A stretch of 64,000 nt of DNA, taken from NCBI RefSeq assembly GCF_013041615.1, contig NZ_JABEPQ010000002.1, positions 682,001-746,000 on the forward strand. Reading direction: 5' to 3'. How positions within the stretch are numbered: position 1 is the first letter of the stretch; the number at the start of each line of letters is the position of its first letter. The DNA is from Knoellia koreensis. Its GTDB lineage: Bacteria; Actinomycetota; Actinomycetes; Actinomycetales; Dermatophilaceae. This document shows, piece after piece, positions 7,023-15,463 of the stretch. The notes under the pieces are model-generated. The model was not told the origin of the DNA and did no database searches. It saw only the letters and a list, made by a program, of their open reading frames with translations. The translations under genes were made by a program, and so were the position numbers.

Positions 7023-8495
7023 TCACGCCCGCGCCGGCTCGAGCGGCGGGTCGTCGCTGACCTTGCTGAGCGGGTCGGCGACGTCCTCGAGCGACTGACC
7101 CTCGGCGTTGACGCCGAAGAACCAGGCGACGAGGCCACCGAAGATCATCACGCAGGCACCGAGGATGTAGCCCCAGAACAGCGGCGTGCGGTCGGTGCCG
7201 TCGCCAATGAGCGCGCCGTAGATGGTCGGCCCGAACGCGCCGACGACCTGGCCGATGGAGAAGAAGTACGAGATCGCCTGGCCGCGCACCTCGAGCGGGA
7301 AGATCTCGCTCACCGTCAGGTAGGCCGACGACGCACCGGCGGAGGCGAAGAAGAACGAACCGCACCACAGCAACGTCTGGGTGGTCGCCGTCAACGAGTC
7401 GGCGCGGAACAGGAACGCCGACAGCAGCAGGATCGACCCCGACAGCAGGTAGGTGCCGAAGATCATCTTGCGCCGACCGATGGTGTCGAAGAGGTGGCCG
7501 AGCAGCAACGGCCCCAACAGGTTTCCGACGGCGAAGGGGAAGAAGAACTTCTCCGCGGTCGACCCGGACAGGCCGTAGAAGTTCTTCAGCACGAGGATGT
7601 AGGTGAAGAAGATCGCGTTGTAGAGGAAGCTCTGCGTCACCATCATCGTGACCCCGAGGAACGTGCGTCTCGGGTACTTCTTGAAGAAGACCTCCTTGAG
7701 CACGCTCCACGGCAGGTTCTCCTTGGCCTTGATGAGCATCGCCTTGCTCTCGTCGACCGGTGACAGCTTGACGCCACGCTCCTCGACGGAGTGCTCGATC
7801 TCGCTGACGATGCGCTCGGCCTCCTCACCCTTGCCGTGAGTCACCATCCAGCGCGGGCTCTCCGGGATGTGGCGGCGCAGCCAGATGATCAGCAGACCCA
7901 GCACCGGGCCGACGAAGAAGCCGATCCGCCAGCCCCAGTTCTCCGAGACCAGCTTCGGGTCGAGCAGGAAGATGTTGGCGAAGGCGCCGATCATCGCGCC
8001 GAACCAGTAGGTGCCGTTGATCGCGATGTCGACGCGTCCGCGGTACTTCGCCGGGATCAGCTCGTCGATCGCGGAGTTGATCGCGGTGTACTCACCGCCG
8101 ATGCCGAGGCCGGCGATGAAGCGCCAGATCCACAGCCACCACACGTTCCAGGCAAAGCCGGCCACACCGGACCCGATGAGGTAGATGGCGAGGGTGATGA
8201 CGAACAGCCGCTTGCGACCGAGGGTGTCGGTGAGGCGCCCGAAGAAGAGCGCACCCACCACCTGGCCGATGAGGTAGATCGTGCCGGTGAGGCCGACCTC
8301 GGTGCTCGACATGTCCAGCGTCTTCTGGAACCCGGCCGACGCCACCAACTGGATCTCGAGACCATCGAGGATCCAGGCCGTGCCGAGGCCCAGGACCACC
8401 ATCCAGTGGAACCGCGCCCACGGGAGCCGGTCCATACGGAACGGGATGAGGCTTCGCACTGCCCCCGGATCGGTGGGTGAGGCTGCTGTCGTCAT
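7023..8495 (-). CDS. MFS metabolite/sugar:H+ symporter
   Basis: 490 residues from ATG 8495 (AGGAAGGA upstream); the open frame reaches 9179 but is spurious there. About 12 hydrophobic segments are visible. MFS signatures include GRLTDTLGRKRLF between helices 2 and 3, GRxxxGxGxGGEYTAINS-like IAGLGIGGEYTAINSAIDEL, PESPRWMVTHGKGEEAE at the central loop and GRRKMIFGTYLLSG in the second half. This is the sugar-porter or metabolite:H+ symporter style; the substrate cannot be told. It is the first gene of an operon with the universal stress protein and DUF1992. The 135-bp gap to the divergent 8631 gene holds its promoter. Confidence 0.9.
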   Translation of the reverse strand: MTTAASPTDPGAVRSLIPFRMDRLPWARFHWMVVLGLGTAWILDGLEIQLVASAGFQKTLDMSSTEVGLTGTIYLIGQVVGALFFGRLTDTLGRKRLFVITLAIYLIGSGVAGFAWNVWWLWIWRFIAGLGIGGEYTAINSAIDELIPAKYRGRVDIAINGTYWFGAMIGAFANIFLLDPKLVSENWGWRIGFFVGPVLGLLIIWLRRHIPESPRWMVTHGKGEEAERIVSEIEHSVEERGVKLSPVDESKAMLIKAKENLPWSVLKEVFFKKYPRRTFLGVTMMVTQSFLYNAIFFTYILVLKNFYGLSGSTAEKFFFPFAVGNLLGPLLLGHLFDTIGRRKMIFGTYLLSGSILLLSAFLFRADSLTATTQTLLWCGSFFFASAGASSAYLTVSEIFPLEVRGQAISYFFSIGQVVGAFGPTIYGALIGDGTDRTPLFWGYILGACVMIFGGLVAWFFGVNAEGQSLEDVADPLSKVSDDPPLEPARA

Positions 8496-8630
8496 CGACA
8501 ATTCCTTCCTGGTCACCTTGGGCGGGTCGGGTGCGCGCTTGGTTGCGTCACCCACCCAACTGGGCAACGTACGCCCGATCGGCCCAACTCGCAGTTCGAA
8601 GCGTTCCGGTGGCTGGCATAGGGTCGTCGA

Positions 8631-9521
8631 GTGCGGATCGTCTCGCTGCTGCCTTCGACCACCGAGATCCTGTTCGGCCTCGGCGCCGGTGACGACGTCG
8701 TCGGCGTGACGTTCGAGTGCGACACGCCCGCCGAGGCCCGGTCGCGCACGATCGTGTCGACGAGCGCGATGCCGGAAGGCTTGTCCCCCAAGCAGATCGA
8801 CGACTTCGTCGCGGCGGCGATGCGCGCAGGTGAGGACCTCTACCACCTCGACGCGGGCGCTCTCTCCGCGCTCGACGCCGACCTCGTCGTCACCCAGGAC
8901 CTGTGCGCCGTGTGCGCGGTCGACGTGTCCGTCGTCGACGACGCCCTCACCTACCTCGGGTGTCGCGCGGAGGTGCTCACCATCGACCCGCACAGCCTCG
9001 AGGAGGTGCTCGGCTCCGTGGTCACGCTCGGCGCGGCGACCGGTCGCGAGGCACGCGCCGGCGCCGTCGTGGCCGGCCTGCGAGAGCGCCTGTATGCCGT
9101 GGAGTCGGCCGTGCGTGGCCGTGCCCGCCCGCGGGCGCTGGTGCTGGAGTGGACCGACCCGCCGTTCGCGCCGGGCCACTGGGTGCCCGAGATGGTGGAG
9201 CGCGCGGGCGGTGTCAGCGCCCTCGGGTCGGCCGGTGAGAAGTCGGTGCGCGTCACCTGGGACGACGTGCGCGCGAGCGAGCCGGAGGTCGTCGTCTGCG
9301 CGCCATGCGGTTACGGCCTGGACGACTCAACAGCGTTGGCGCACAAGGTGATCGACACCGGCGAGCTGCCGGACGGCATACCCGTCTGGGCCGTCGACGC
9401 CAACGCGAGCTTCGCCCGCCCGGGCCCGCGACTGGTAGACGGGGTCGAGGCACTCGCTGGCATCCTGCACCCCGACCACGCCCCGGCCCCGACCGAGTCG
9501 ATGGCGGCCCGGCTGCGCTGA
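8631..9521 (+). CDS. Cobalamin-binding (BtuF-like) periplasmic-binding-fold protein, no signal peptide
   Basis: 296 residues from GTG 8631. MRIVSLLPSTTEILFGLGAGDDVVGVT is the classic start of a class III (BtuF/FhuD) solute-binding fold, followed by VVTQDLCAVCAVD and EWTDPPFAPGHWVPEMVERAGG. There is no signal peptide or lipobox, so it is cytoplasmic as started here. Cytoplasmic homologues are common and not proven transporters. A TAGGGT hexamer ends about 8 bp before the GTG, so the transcript may be leaderless. It stands alone, divergent from the MFS operon and convergent with cbs. Confidence 0.85.
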   Translation: MRIVSLLPSTTEILFGLGAGDDVVGVTFECDTPAEARSRTIVSTSAMPEGLSPKQIDDFVAAAMRAGEDLYHLDAGALSALDADLVVTQDLCAVCAVDVSVVDDALTYLGCRAEVLTIDPHSLEEVLGSVVTLGAATGREARAGAVVAGLRERLYAVESAVRGRARPRALVLEWTDPPFAPGHWVPEMVERAGGVSALGSAGEKSVRVTWDDVRASEPEVVVCAPCGYGLDDSTALAHKVIDTGELPDGIPVWAVDANASFARPGPRLVDGVEALAGILHPDHAPAPTESMAARLR

Positions 9522-9531
9522 CGCCGACTCA

Positions 9532-9569
9532 TGTGGGTGAGCGTGCGCCATGGCGCACGCTCACCCACA
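9532..9569. terminator. 38-bp perfect palindrome between convergent genes
   Basis: Two 19-nt arms abut with no loop: TGTGGGTGAGCGTGCGCCA is followed directly by its exact reverse complement. It starts 10 bp after the BtuF-like stop and ends 5 bp before the cbs stop, so it can fold in both transcripts. There is no T-run, as is usual for high-GC actinobacterial hairpins. Confidence 0.75.
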
Positions 9570-9573
9570 CAAC

Positions 9574-10950
9574 TCAGTCGACGAGCGAGACAAGCAGGTC
9601 GGCGCGGGTCAGCACCCCGACCGGCTTGCCGTCCTCGACGACCATGATCGCGTCGTGCTTCTCGAGCTCGGCGCGCGCCGAGCTGACGGACTCGCCGGCG
9701 CCGACGAGCGGCAGCGGCTGCTCCATGTGTTTCTCGACCGAGTCGGTGAGGTGGGCCGTGCCGTTGAAGAGGGCTTCGAGCAGCTCACGCTCGCTGACCG
9801 ACCCGGCGACCTCACCCGCCATGACCGGCGGCTCCGCCTTGACGACCGGCATCTGCGAGACGCCGTACTCGTGCAGGATCTCGATGGCGTCGCGGACGGT
9901 CTCCGACGGGTGCGTGTGCACCAGGGCCGGGAGGTCACCGGCCTTGCTGCGCAACACTTCCCCTACGGTCTTCTCGCCACCGGCCCGCATGAAGCCGTAG
10001 GAGTTCATCCAGTCGTCGTTGAAGATCTTGCTCATGTAGCCCTTGCCGCTGTCGGGCAGCAGCACGACGACGACGGCGTCCTCCGGCAGGTCCTTCGCGG
10101 CGCGCAGGGCGGCGACCACGGCCATGCCGCAGGAACCTCCGACAAGCAGGCCCTCCTCGCGGGCGAGGCGGCGGGTCATGTCGAACGAGTCGGCGTCGCT
10201 GACCGCGATGACCTCGTCGACCACCTTCGGGTCGTAGGCGGTCGGCCAGAAGTCCTCGCCCACGCCCTCGACGAGGTAGGGGCGACCGGTGCCACCGGAG
10301 TAGACCGAGCCCTCGGGGTCGGCACCGATGATCTGCACCCGCCCGCCCTCGCGGTCGGCCGAGACCTCGCGCAGGTAGCGGCCGGTGCCGGTGATGGTGC
10401 CGCCGGTGCCGACGCCGGCGACGAAGTGGGTGACCTTGCCCTCGGTGTCGTCCCAGATCTCGGGGCCGGTCGACTCGTAGTGGGACGCCGGACCGTTCTG
10501 GTTGGCGTACTGGTTCGGCTTCCACGCGCCGTCGATCTCGCGGACCAGCCGGTCGGAGACGGAGTAGTAGGAGTCGGGGTGGTCGGGGGCGACCGCCGTC
10601 GGGCACACGACGACGTCGGCGCCGTATGCCTTCAGGACGTCACGCTTGTCCTGGCTGACCTTGTCCGGGCACACGAACACGCACTTGTAGCCCTTGCGCT
10701 GCGCGACCAGCGCGAGGCCGACGCCGGTGTTGCCCGAAGTCGGCTCCACGATGGTGCCGCCGGGCTTCAGCTCGCCCGACGCCTCCGCAGCCTCGACCAT
10801 CTTCAGCGCGATCCGGTCCTTCACCGACCCACCGGGGTTGAAGTACTCCACCTTGGCCAGCACGGTGGCCCTGATGCCGTCGGTGACCGAGGAGAGCTTG
10901 ACGAGGGGCGTGTTCCCGACGAGGTCGGCGATGTGCTCTGCATACTTCAC
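9574..10950 (-). CDS. cbs: Cystathionine beta-synthase with C-terminal CBS pair
   Basis: 458 residues. The N-terminal fold-type II PLP domain has the Schiff-base lysine in NPGGSVKDR (about residue 43), the phosphate and substrate loop EPTSGNTGVGLA (about 70) and the cofactor phosphate loop AGVGTGGTITGTGRYL (about 180). Two CBS motifs occupy about residues 335-458 (MPVVKAEPPVMAGEVAGSVS and IMVVEDGKPVGVLTRADLL). It condenses serine and homocysteine to cystathionine in the cytoplasm. With metB-type enzyme 1207-2415 it could run reverse trans-sulfuration. Transcribed alone; its end meets the 38-bp palindrome. Confidence 0.95.
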   Translation of the reverse strand: MKYAEHIADLVGNTPLVKLSSVTDGIRATVLAKVEYFNPGGSVKDRIALKMVEAAEASGELKPGGTIVEPTSGNTGVGLALVAQRKGYKCVFVCPDKVSQDKRDVLKAYGADVVVCPTAVAPDHPDSYYSVSDRLVREIDGAWKPNQYANQNGPASHYESTGPEIWDDTEGKVTHFVAGVGTGGTITGTGRYLREVSADREGGRVQIIGADPEGSVYSGGTGRPYLVEGVGEDFWPTAYDPKVVDEVIAVSDADSFDMTRRLAREEGLLVGGSCGMAVVAALRAAKDLPEDAVVVVLLPDSGKGYMSKIFNDDWMNSYGFMRAGGEKTVGEVLRSKAGDLPALVHTHPSETVRDAIEILHEYGVSQMPVVKAEPPVMAGEVAGSVSERELLEALFNGTAHLTDSVEKHMEQPLPLVGAGESVSSARAELEKHDAIMVVEDGKPVGVLTRADLLVSLVD

Positions 10951-10988
10951 GCCCCCATCCTCTCAGACCCCCGCACGCGCGGTTGTTG

Positions 10989-11002
10989 CGCCGACAGCGA
11001 AC
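10989..11002 (-). promoter_or_regulatory. ClgR-box-like sequence upstream of the XRE regulator
   Basis: On the minus strand this reads GTTCGCT, four bases, then GCG, resembling published ClgR operators (GTTCGC and GCG half-motifs a few bases apart). It lies 41 bp before the regulator's ATG, where autoregulation would act. I did not find a comparably good match upstream of the clpP pair. Confidence 0.35.
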
Positions 11003-11042
11003 CCTCCTCCCCCCGCACCTCGCAGCGGCCTACCGTCGGAGC

Positions 11043-11384
11043 ATGGAACGGTCGACGGTGGTGCGCTTGACCCGCCCCAGCCGCGCCCCGCGCCGGCCCG
11101 AGCCGCTGTGGCGGGAAGCCGTCGGCTGGCGACTGCGCCGCCTTCGTCAGCGCCGCGGCGACACCATCGTCGAGGTGGCGGTGCGGGCCGGCATCTCACC
11201 GCAGTACCTCTCCGAGCTCGAGCGCGGTCGCAAGGACCCGTCATCCGAGGTGCTGGCCGCCGTCGCCGGAGCCCTCGACGTCACCGTGGTCGAGGTGACG
11301 ACGCTGGCCGCCACGGACCTGCGCCGCCACCCCGGTGTCGTCACCGGGTCGGTCAGCCGACCGACGGTGATGCTCGCCGCCTGA
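11043..11384 (+). CDS. XRE-family regulator, ClgR/PopR-like
   Basis: 113 residues from ATG 11043 (GGAG upstream). It has a single helix-turn-helix, about residues 21-75: WREAVGWRLRRLRQRRGDTIVEVAVRAGISPQYLSELERGRKDPSSEVLAAVAGALDV in outline. The ISPQYLSELERGRKDPSSEVL core closely resembles the YLSEVERGRKEASSELL core of ClgR, the actinobacterial activator of clp protease genes, and of the related PopR beside Streptomyces clpP3P4 (family knowledge). Context agrees: two clpP genes face it across 160 bp. A ClgR-box-like sequence lies upstream. The ending PTVMLAA offers hydrophobic and Ala-Ala residues as in proteolysis-controlled ClgR (inference). Confidence 0.75.
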   Translation: MERSTVVRLTRPSRAPRRPEPLWREAVGWRLRRLRQRRGDTIVEVAVRAGISPQYLSELERGRKDPSSEVLAAVAGALDVTVVEVTTLAATDLRRHPGVVTGSVSRPTVMLAA

Positions 11385-11389
11385 GGTGG

Positions 11390-11420
11390 GGTATGCCGCG
11401 GGCCGACCCCGCGGCATACC
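11390..11420. terminator. Hairpin made of an inverted pair of the GTATGCCG word
   Basis: Arms GGTATGCCGCGGG (11390-11402) and its exact complement (11408-11420) enclose a 5-nt loop. It begins 6 bp after the XRE stop and is a good factor-independent terminator candidate. Each arm is one copy of the dispersed octamer. Confidence 0.75.
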
Positions 11421-11426
11421 GTCCCC

Positions 11427-11525
11427 GTCGGCAACCCACCCACATGGACGATCGTTGACGTCGGTAACCCACCCAAATGGACGGTCGTTGACGTCGGTAA
11501 CCCACCCACATGGACGATCGTTGAC
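11427..11525. repeat. Tandem repeat, 3 x 33 bp
   Basis: Three abutting 33-bp units (11427-11459, 11460-11492, 11493-11525) share the core CCCACCCACATGGACGATCG followed by TTGAC. The second unit has two substitutions in that core (CAAATGG, ACGGTCG), and the first has one C for T. They fill the space between convergent regulator and clpP genes. Copy number probably varies between strains. No spacer diversity exists, so this is not CRISPR. Confidence 0.9.
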
Positions 11526-11543
11526 GCACCGCGAGCGACAGAC

Positions 11544-12146
11544 TCAGGCGGCGGAGGCCTTGCGGTAACCCACGATCCGGTCGGCGATGCCATAGGCGAC
11601 AGCGGCCTCCGGCGTGAAGATGCGGTCGCGGTCGGTGTCGGCCCGCAGCGTCTCCAGCGACTGGCCGGTGTGGTGGGCCAGCACCCGCTCGGCTTCCGCC
11701 CGCAGCCGCACGACCTCGTCGGCGGCGAGGATGAGGTCGGGGATGGCGCCCTGGCTGCGTCCCGACGGCTGGTGCAGCAGGACGCGGGCGTGCGGGAGTA
11801 TGCCGCGGCGTCCCGGGTCGCCGGCCGCGAGCAGGATCGCCGCGGTCGAGCAGGCCTGGCCGATGCAGGTGGTCGCGACGGGTGCCTTGACGTACTGCAT
11901 CGCGTCGTAGACGGCGAAGGTCGCGGTGAGCGAGCCGCCGGGGCTGTTGACGTAGAGGTTGATCTCCTTGTCGGGGTCGTCTGCCTCGAGGTGGAGAATC
12001 TGGGCAATCAGGGCATTCGAGACGCCGTCGTCGATCTCGGTGCCCACGTAGACGATTCGCTCGTGGAGCAGGTGGCTGTAAACATCCATGATCCGGTCGC
12101 CCCGCGCGTCGGTGCGGACCACGTTGGGGATCGTGTAGGTGCTCAT
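11544..12146 (-). CDS. clpP: ATP-dependent Clp protease proteolytic subunit (second of pair)
   Basis: 200 residues from ATG 12146, whose ATGA overlaps the stop of the upstream clpP, so translation is coupled. The triad appears intact: serine in IGQACSTAA (about residue 93), histidine in ARVLLHQPSG (about 118) and aspartate in LRADTDRDRIF (about 169). YVNSPGGSLTATFAVYDAMQ is the family's substrate-binding strand. It should form a mixed ring with its partner and be fed by a Clp ATPase encoded elsewhere. Paired clpP genes beside an XRE regulator and without clpX recall the Streptomyces popR-clpP3-clpP4 locus. Confidence 0.93.
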   Translation of the reverse strand: MSTYTIPNVVRTDARGDRIMDVYSHLLHERIVYVGTEIDDGVSNALIAQILHLEADDPDKEINLYVNSPGGSLTATFAVYDAMQYVKAPVATTCIGQACSTAAILLAAGDPGRRGILPHARVLLHQPSGRSQGAIPDLILAADEVVRLRAEAERVLAHHTGQSLETLRADTDRDRIFTPEAAVAYGIADRIVGYRKASAA

Positions 12147-12826
12147 CGTCCGCCACCCAGCCCGGTCGTCGGGCGACCGGGCCGCACCCGGTCGAGGCTG
12201 TCGATGACGCCGTCGATGAACCCGTAGTCGAGCGCTTCCTGCGCGGTGAACCACCGGTCGCGCTGCGAGTCCTCGCGGATCTTCTCGAGCGGCTGGCCAG
12301 TGTGTTCGGCGATGATGCCCAGGACCGTCTCGACGATGTGCCGCAGATCCTCGGCCTGCAGCTCGATGTCGGCGGCGGTGCCACCGATCCCGGCCGAGCC
12401 CTGGTGCATGAGGATGCGCGAGTGCGGGAGCGCCCACCGCTTGCCCGGTGCGCCTGCCGTCAGCAGGAACTGCCCTGCGCTGCAAGCCAATCCGAGCGCA
12501 AGCGTCGACACGTCGTTGGGCACCAGCTGCATCGCGTCGCGGATCGCGAGCATCGCCGGCACCGAGCCGCCGGGACTGTTGATCCACAGGCTGATGTCGG
12601 CCCGCGGGTCCTGCGCCGACAGCAGGAAGATCGATGAGCACAGTCGGGTGCCGCCCGCGTCGTCGAGCTCGCCGTCGAGGACGAGGATGCGCTGGTCGAA
12701 GAGCCGGCTCGACAGCATCTCGCCGAGGGGCAGCGGTCCGGGCGGTCCGTCCCGAAACGCCGGGCGCTCGCCGGGCGTCGCCTGGTCGTGTGGTCTGGTC
12801 ACGAGGTCTGGGTATGCCGTGTGCAT
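12143..12826 (-). CDS. clpP: ATP-dependent Clp protease proteolytic subunit (first of pair)
   Basis: 227 residues from ATG 12826; a longer frame upstream lacks any ClpP similarity. Homology starts at MLSSRLFDQRILVLDGELDD after a 35-residue N-terminal extension, which may be a propeptide. Triad residues are present: serine in LGLACSAGQF, histidine in SRILMHQGSAG and aspartate in IREDSQRDRWF. WINSPGGSVPAMLAIRDAMQ is the usual strand. The C-terminus (GRPTTGLGGGR) is a flexible tail. It begins the two-gene clpP operon; the 193-bp gap to the divergent SGNH gene carries its promoter. Confidence 0.92.
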   Translation of the reverse strand: MHTAYPDLVTRPHDQATPGERPAFRDGPPGPLPLGEMLSSRLFDQRILVLDGELDDAGGTRLCSSIFLLSAQDPRADISLWINSPGGSVPAMLAIRDAMQLVPNDVSTLALGLACSAGQFLLTAGAPGKRWALPHSRILMHQGSAGIGGTAADIELQAEDLRHIVETVLGIIAEHTGQPLEKIREDSQRDRWFTAQEALDYGFIDGVIDSLDRVRPGRPTTGLGGGR

Positions 12827-13019
12827 GGCTCGAGCGTGCAGCCGGGCTCCGTTGTCGCCCAAGGGTTTGCTGCTGTGAGCAGACGCGCTCCACCAAACGC
12901 CCGATGCCGCCGGCCCGGCCAGCGGCAGACCATCGAGGTCGAGGCGAACGTTGGGGGTGGAAACAATCATGGCCGCTTCACTCGTTACCGTCAGAGAGAC
13001 CGACGAGAGGGGACTGTCG

Positions 13020-14177
13020 ATGGGCCGGGCCCGGCGCGCACGCAAGATCGCCGCCACCGCTGCGTACGGCGGAGGTGGGGTGGCCGCTGGCCTGACCGCG
13101 CTCGGGGCGCTCGGGTACGGCCTGCTCAAGGTCGAGGCGCAGATGGCCCGCAAGGTCGTCGGCCAGCCGTTCGAGGGCGCACCCGACGACAACGGCACCT
13201 ACGGCTCCGGAGCCGGTGAGCCCGTCGAGCTGGTCGTCCTCGGCGACTCATCCGCCGCCGGGATGGGCGCCGACAACCGGTACCAGACCGTCGGCGCGAT
13301 CATCGCCACCGGCGTGAGCGCGCTGACGGGCCGCCCGGTGCGGCTCACCAACACCGCCGTCATCGGCGCCGAGTCCTCCGCGCTCGAGCTCCAGCTCGCC
13401 AACGCCCTCGACCAGGTCGCCCGCCCCCACGTCGCCGTCATCATGGTCGGCGCCAATGACGTCACCCACCGCATCGACAAGGCGGTGGCGGTCCGCCACC
13501 TCGAGCAGACGGTGCGCCGGCTGCGGGCGCTCGGCACCGAGGTGGTCGTCGGCACCTGCCCCGACCTCGGCACCATCCAGCCCATCCCCCAGCCGCTGCG
13601 ACTGCTCGGCCGCCACTTCTCCCGTGACATGGCGGCGGCCCAGACCGTCGCCGTCGTCGAGGCCGGTGGTCGCACCGTGTCCCTGGGCGACCTGCTCGGG
13701 CCCGAGTTCGCCGAGCGCCCGGCCGAGATGTTCAGCAAGGACCGGTTCCACCCGTCACCGGCCGGCTACGCCCGCGCCGCCGCCGTGCTCATGCCGAGCG
13801 TGTATGCCGCGCTGGGCGTCTGGGAGGGCGCACCCGCCGAGGGCACCGCCCCGGACAGCAGCCGCGGCGAGGGCGTGGGCCCGGTGGCGGTGGCCGCGAA
13901 GGTCGCCGTCAGCGACCCCGGCACCGAGGTCAGCGCGACCCAGATCGGGGGCCAGGCACGCGGACCCCGAGGCCGCTGGGCCATGCTGCTGCGCCGTCCG
14001 CGCAACCCCGAGGCGCGCGAGGATCGACCCAACGAGAGCACCGACGATGGCGTCGACGCGGGCGTCGACGCGAGTGCCGACCCGGTCGCCGAGGGCCAGC
14101 ACAGCGGCCCCGACCACGGCGAGACCAAGCCCACACCCACGGACCCAGCCACACGGCATACCATCGACACTGACTAA
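13020..14177 (+). CDS. SGNH/GDSL-family hydrolase with N-terminal membrane anchor
   Basis: 385 residues from ATG 13020, 8 nt after GAGAGGGG; the frame is open from 12951 but that start lacks a binding site. Residues about 10-40 form one hydrophobic segment, probably an uncleaved anchor. The SGNH blocks are VVLGDSSAAGMG (nucleophile Ser, about residue 82), VIMVGANDVTH (block III) and FSKDRFHPSPAGYARAA (catalytic Asp-x-x-His). The last about 120 residues are low-complexity and Asp/Glu-rich. The substrate, an ester or acyl group, is unknown. The stop codon is part of a 16-bp palindrome, CTAAGCGGCCGCTTAG (14174-14189), just before the thiolase. Confidence 0.88.
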   Translation: MGRARRARKIAATAAYGGGGVAAGLTALGALGYGLLKVEAQMARKVVGQPFEGAPDDNGTYGSGAGEPVELVVLGDSSAAGMGADNRYQTVGAIIATGVSALTGRPVRLTNTAVIGAESSALELQLANALDQVARPHVAVIMVGANDVTHRIDKAVAVRHLEQTVRRLRALGTEVVVGTCPDLGTIQPIPQPLRLLGRHFSRDMAAAQTVAVVEAGGRTVSLGDLLGPEFAERPAEMFSKDRFHPSPAGYARAAAVLMPSVYAALGVWEGAPAEGTAPDSSRGEGVGPVAVAAKVAVSDPGTEVSATQIGGQARGPRGRWAMLLRRPRNPEAREDRPNESTDDGVDAGVDASADPVAEGQHSGPDHGETKPTPTDPATRHTIDTD

Positions 14178-14216
14178 GCGGCCGCTTAGAGGCGGCCCTC
14201 GACGAGGAGGAACCCC

Positions 14217-15440
14217 GTGCCCGAAGCCGTCATCGTCTCCACCGCGCGCACGCCCATCGGCCGCGCCTTCAAGGGATCGCTCAAGGACATCCGTCCCGAC
14301 GACCTGTCCGTGCAGGTGCTGCAGGCGGCCCTCGCCAAGGTGCCGGCGCTCGACCCGACCCTCGTCGAGGACCTCTACTGGGGCTGCGCCGAGCCGTCGG
14401 ACAAGCAGGGCTCCAACATGGCGCGGGTCATCGCCGTGCTCGCCGGGCTCGACCACCTGCCCGCGTCGACGATCAACCGGTTCTGCGCCTCATCGGTGCA
14501 GACGACGCGGATGGCCTACCACGCGATCAAGGCCGGCGAGGGCGACGTGTTCGTCAGCGGCGGCGTCGAGTGCGTGTCGCAGTACGCCAAGTTCACCGGC
14601 GCCGGCGGCTCCGAGGGTGACGCCCAGAACCCGCTGTTCGCCGACGCGCAGGCCCGGCAGGCGCAGATGGCCAAGACCAACGAGACGTGGACCGACCCGC
14701 GCGAGCAGGGCCTGCTGCCTGACGTCTACCTCGCCATGGGCCAGACCGCCGAGAACGTCGCCACCTCGCGCGGTGTCTCGCGCGAGCGGCAGGACGAGTG
14801 GGGCGTCACCTCGCAGAACCGGGCCGAGAAGGCCATCGCCGACGGGTTCTTCGAGCGCGAGATCGCGCCGGTGACGCTGGCCGACGGCACCGTGGTCAGC
14901 AAGGACGACGGGCCGCGTGCCGGCGTCACGATGGAGGCCGTGTCGCAGCTCCAGCCGGTGTTCCGCGAGCAGGGCACGGTGACGGCCGGCAACTGCTGCC
15001 CGCTCAACGACGGTGCCGCCGCGGTCGTCGTGATGAGCGACACCAAGGCCAAGGAGCTCGGCCTGACGCCACTGGCACGGGTCGTCTCGACCGGCGTGTC
15101 GGGGCTGTCACCGGAGATCATGGGTCTCGGCCCGGTCGAGGCGTCGCGGCAGGCACTCGCGCGGGCCGGCATGACCATCGGCGACATGGACCTCTACGAG
15201 ATCAACGAGGCCTTTGCCGCGCAGGTGCTCCCCAGCGCCGACGACCTGGGCATGGACTTCGACAAGCTCAACGTCCACGGCGGCGCGATCGCGCTCGGCC
15301 ACCCGTTCGGTTCCACCGGCGCGCGCATCACCACCACGCTGCTCAACGGCCTGGAGGCCCGCGACGGCCAGTTCGGGCTCGAGACCATGTGCGTCGGTGG
15401 CGGTCAGGGCATGGCCATCATCTACGAACGCCTCAGCTGA
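14217..15440 (+). CDS. Acetyl-CoA C-acetyltransferase (thiolase)
   Basis: 407 residues from GTG 14217, after GAGGAGGAA. The acyl-accepting cysteine is in NRFCASSVQTT (about residue 89). The C-terminal catalytic histidine and cysteine are in GGAIALGHPFGSTGAR and CVGGGQGMA. The N-terminal motif VSTARTPIGRAFKG is standard. It catalyses thiolysis of 3-ketoacyl-CoA or Claisen condensation of acetyl-CoA in the cytoplasm. Without neighbouring fadB or phaB, degradative versus biosynthetic use cannot be decided. It may be co-transcribed with the SGNH gene 39 bp upstream. Confidence 0.94.
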   Translation: MPEAVIVSTARTPIGRAFKGSLKDIRPDDLSVQVLQAALAKVPALDPTLVEDLYWGCAEPSDKQGSNMARVIAVLAGLDHLPASTINRFCASSVQTTRMAYHAIKAGEGDVFVSGGVECVSQYAKFTGAGGSEGDAQNPLFADAQARQAQMAKTNETWTDPREQGLLPDVYLAMGQTAENVATSRGVSRERQDEWGVTSQNRAEKAIADGFFEREIAPVTLADGTVVSKDDGPRAGVTMEAVSQLQPVFREQGTVTAGNCCPLNDGAAAVVVMSDTKAKELGLTPLARVVSTGVSGLSPEIMGLGPVEASRQALARAGMTIGDMDLYEINEAFAAQVLPSADDLGMDFDKLNVHGGAIALGHPFGSTGARITTTLLNGLEARDGQFGLETMCVGGGQGMAIIYERLS

Positions 15441-15463
15441 CGCTGAAGTTCACCTCCTCTGGT

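Noticed and set aside
11427-11525. Possible CRISPR array
   Set aside because: The 33-bp units abut with no unique spacers, there are only three, and no cas gene is near.
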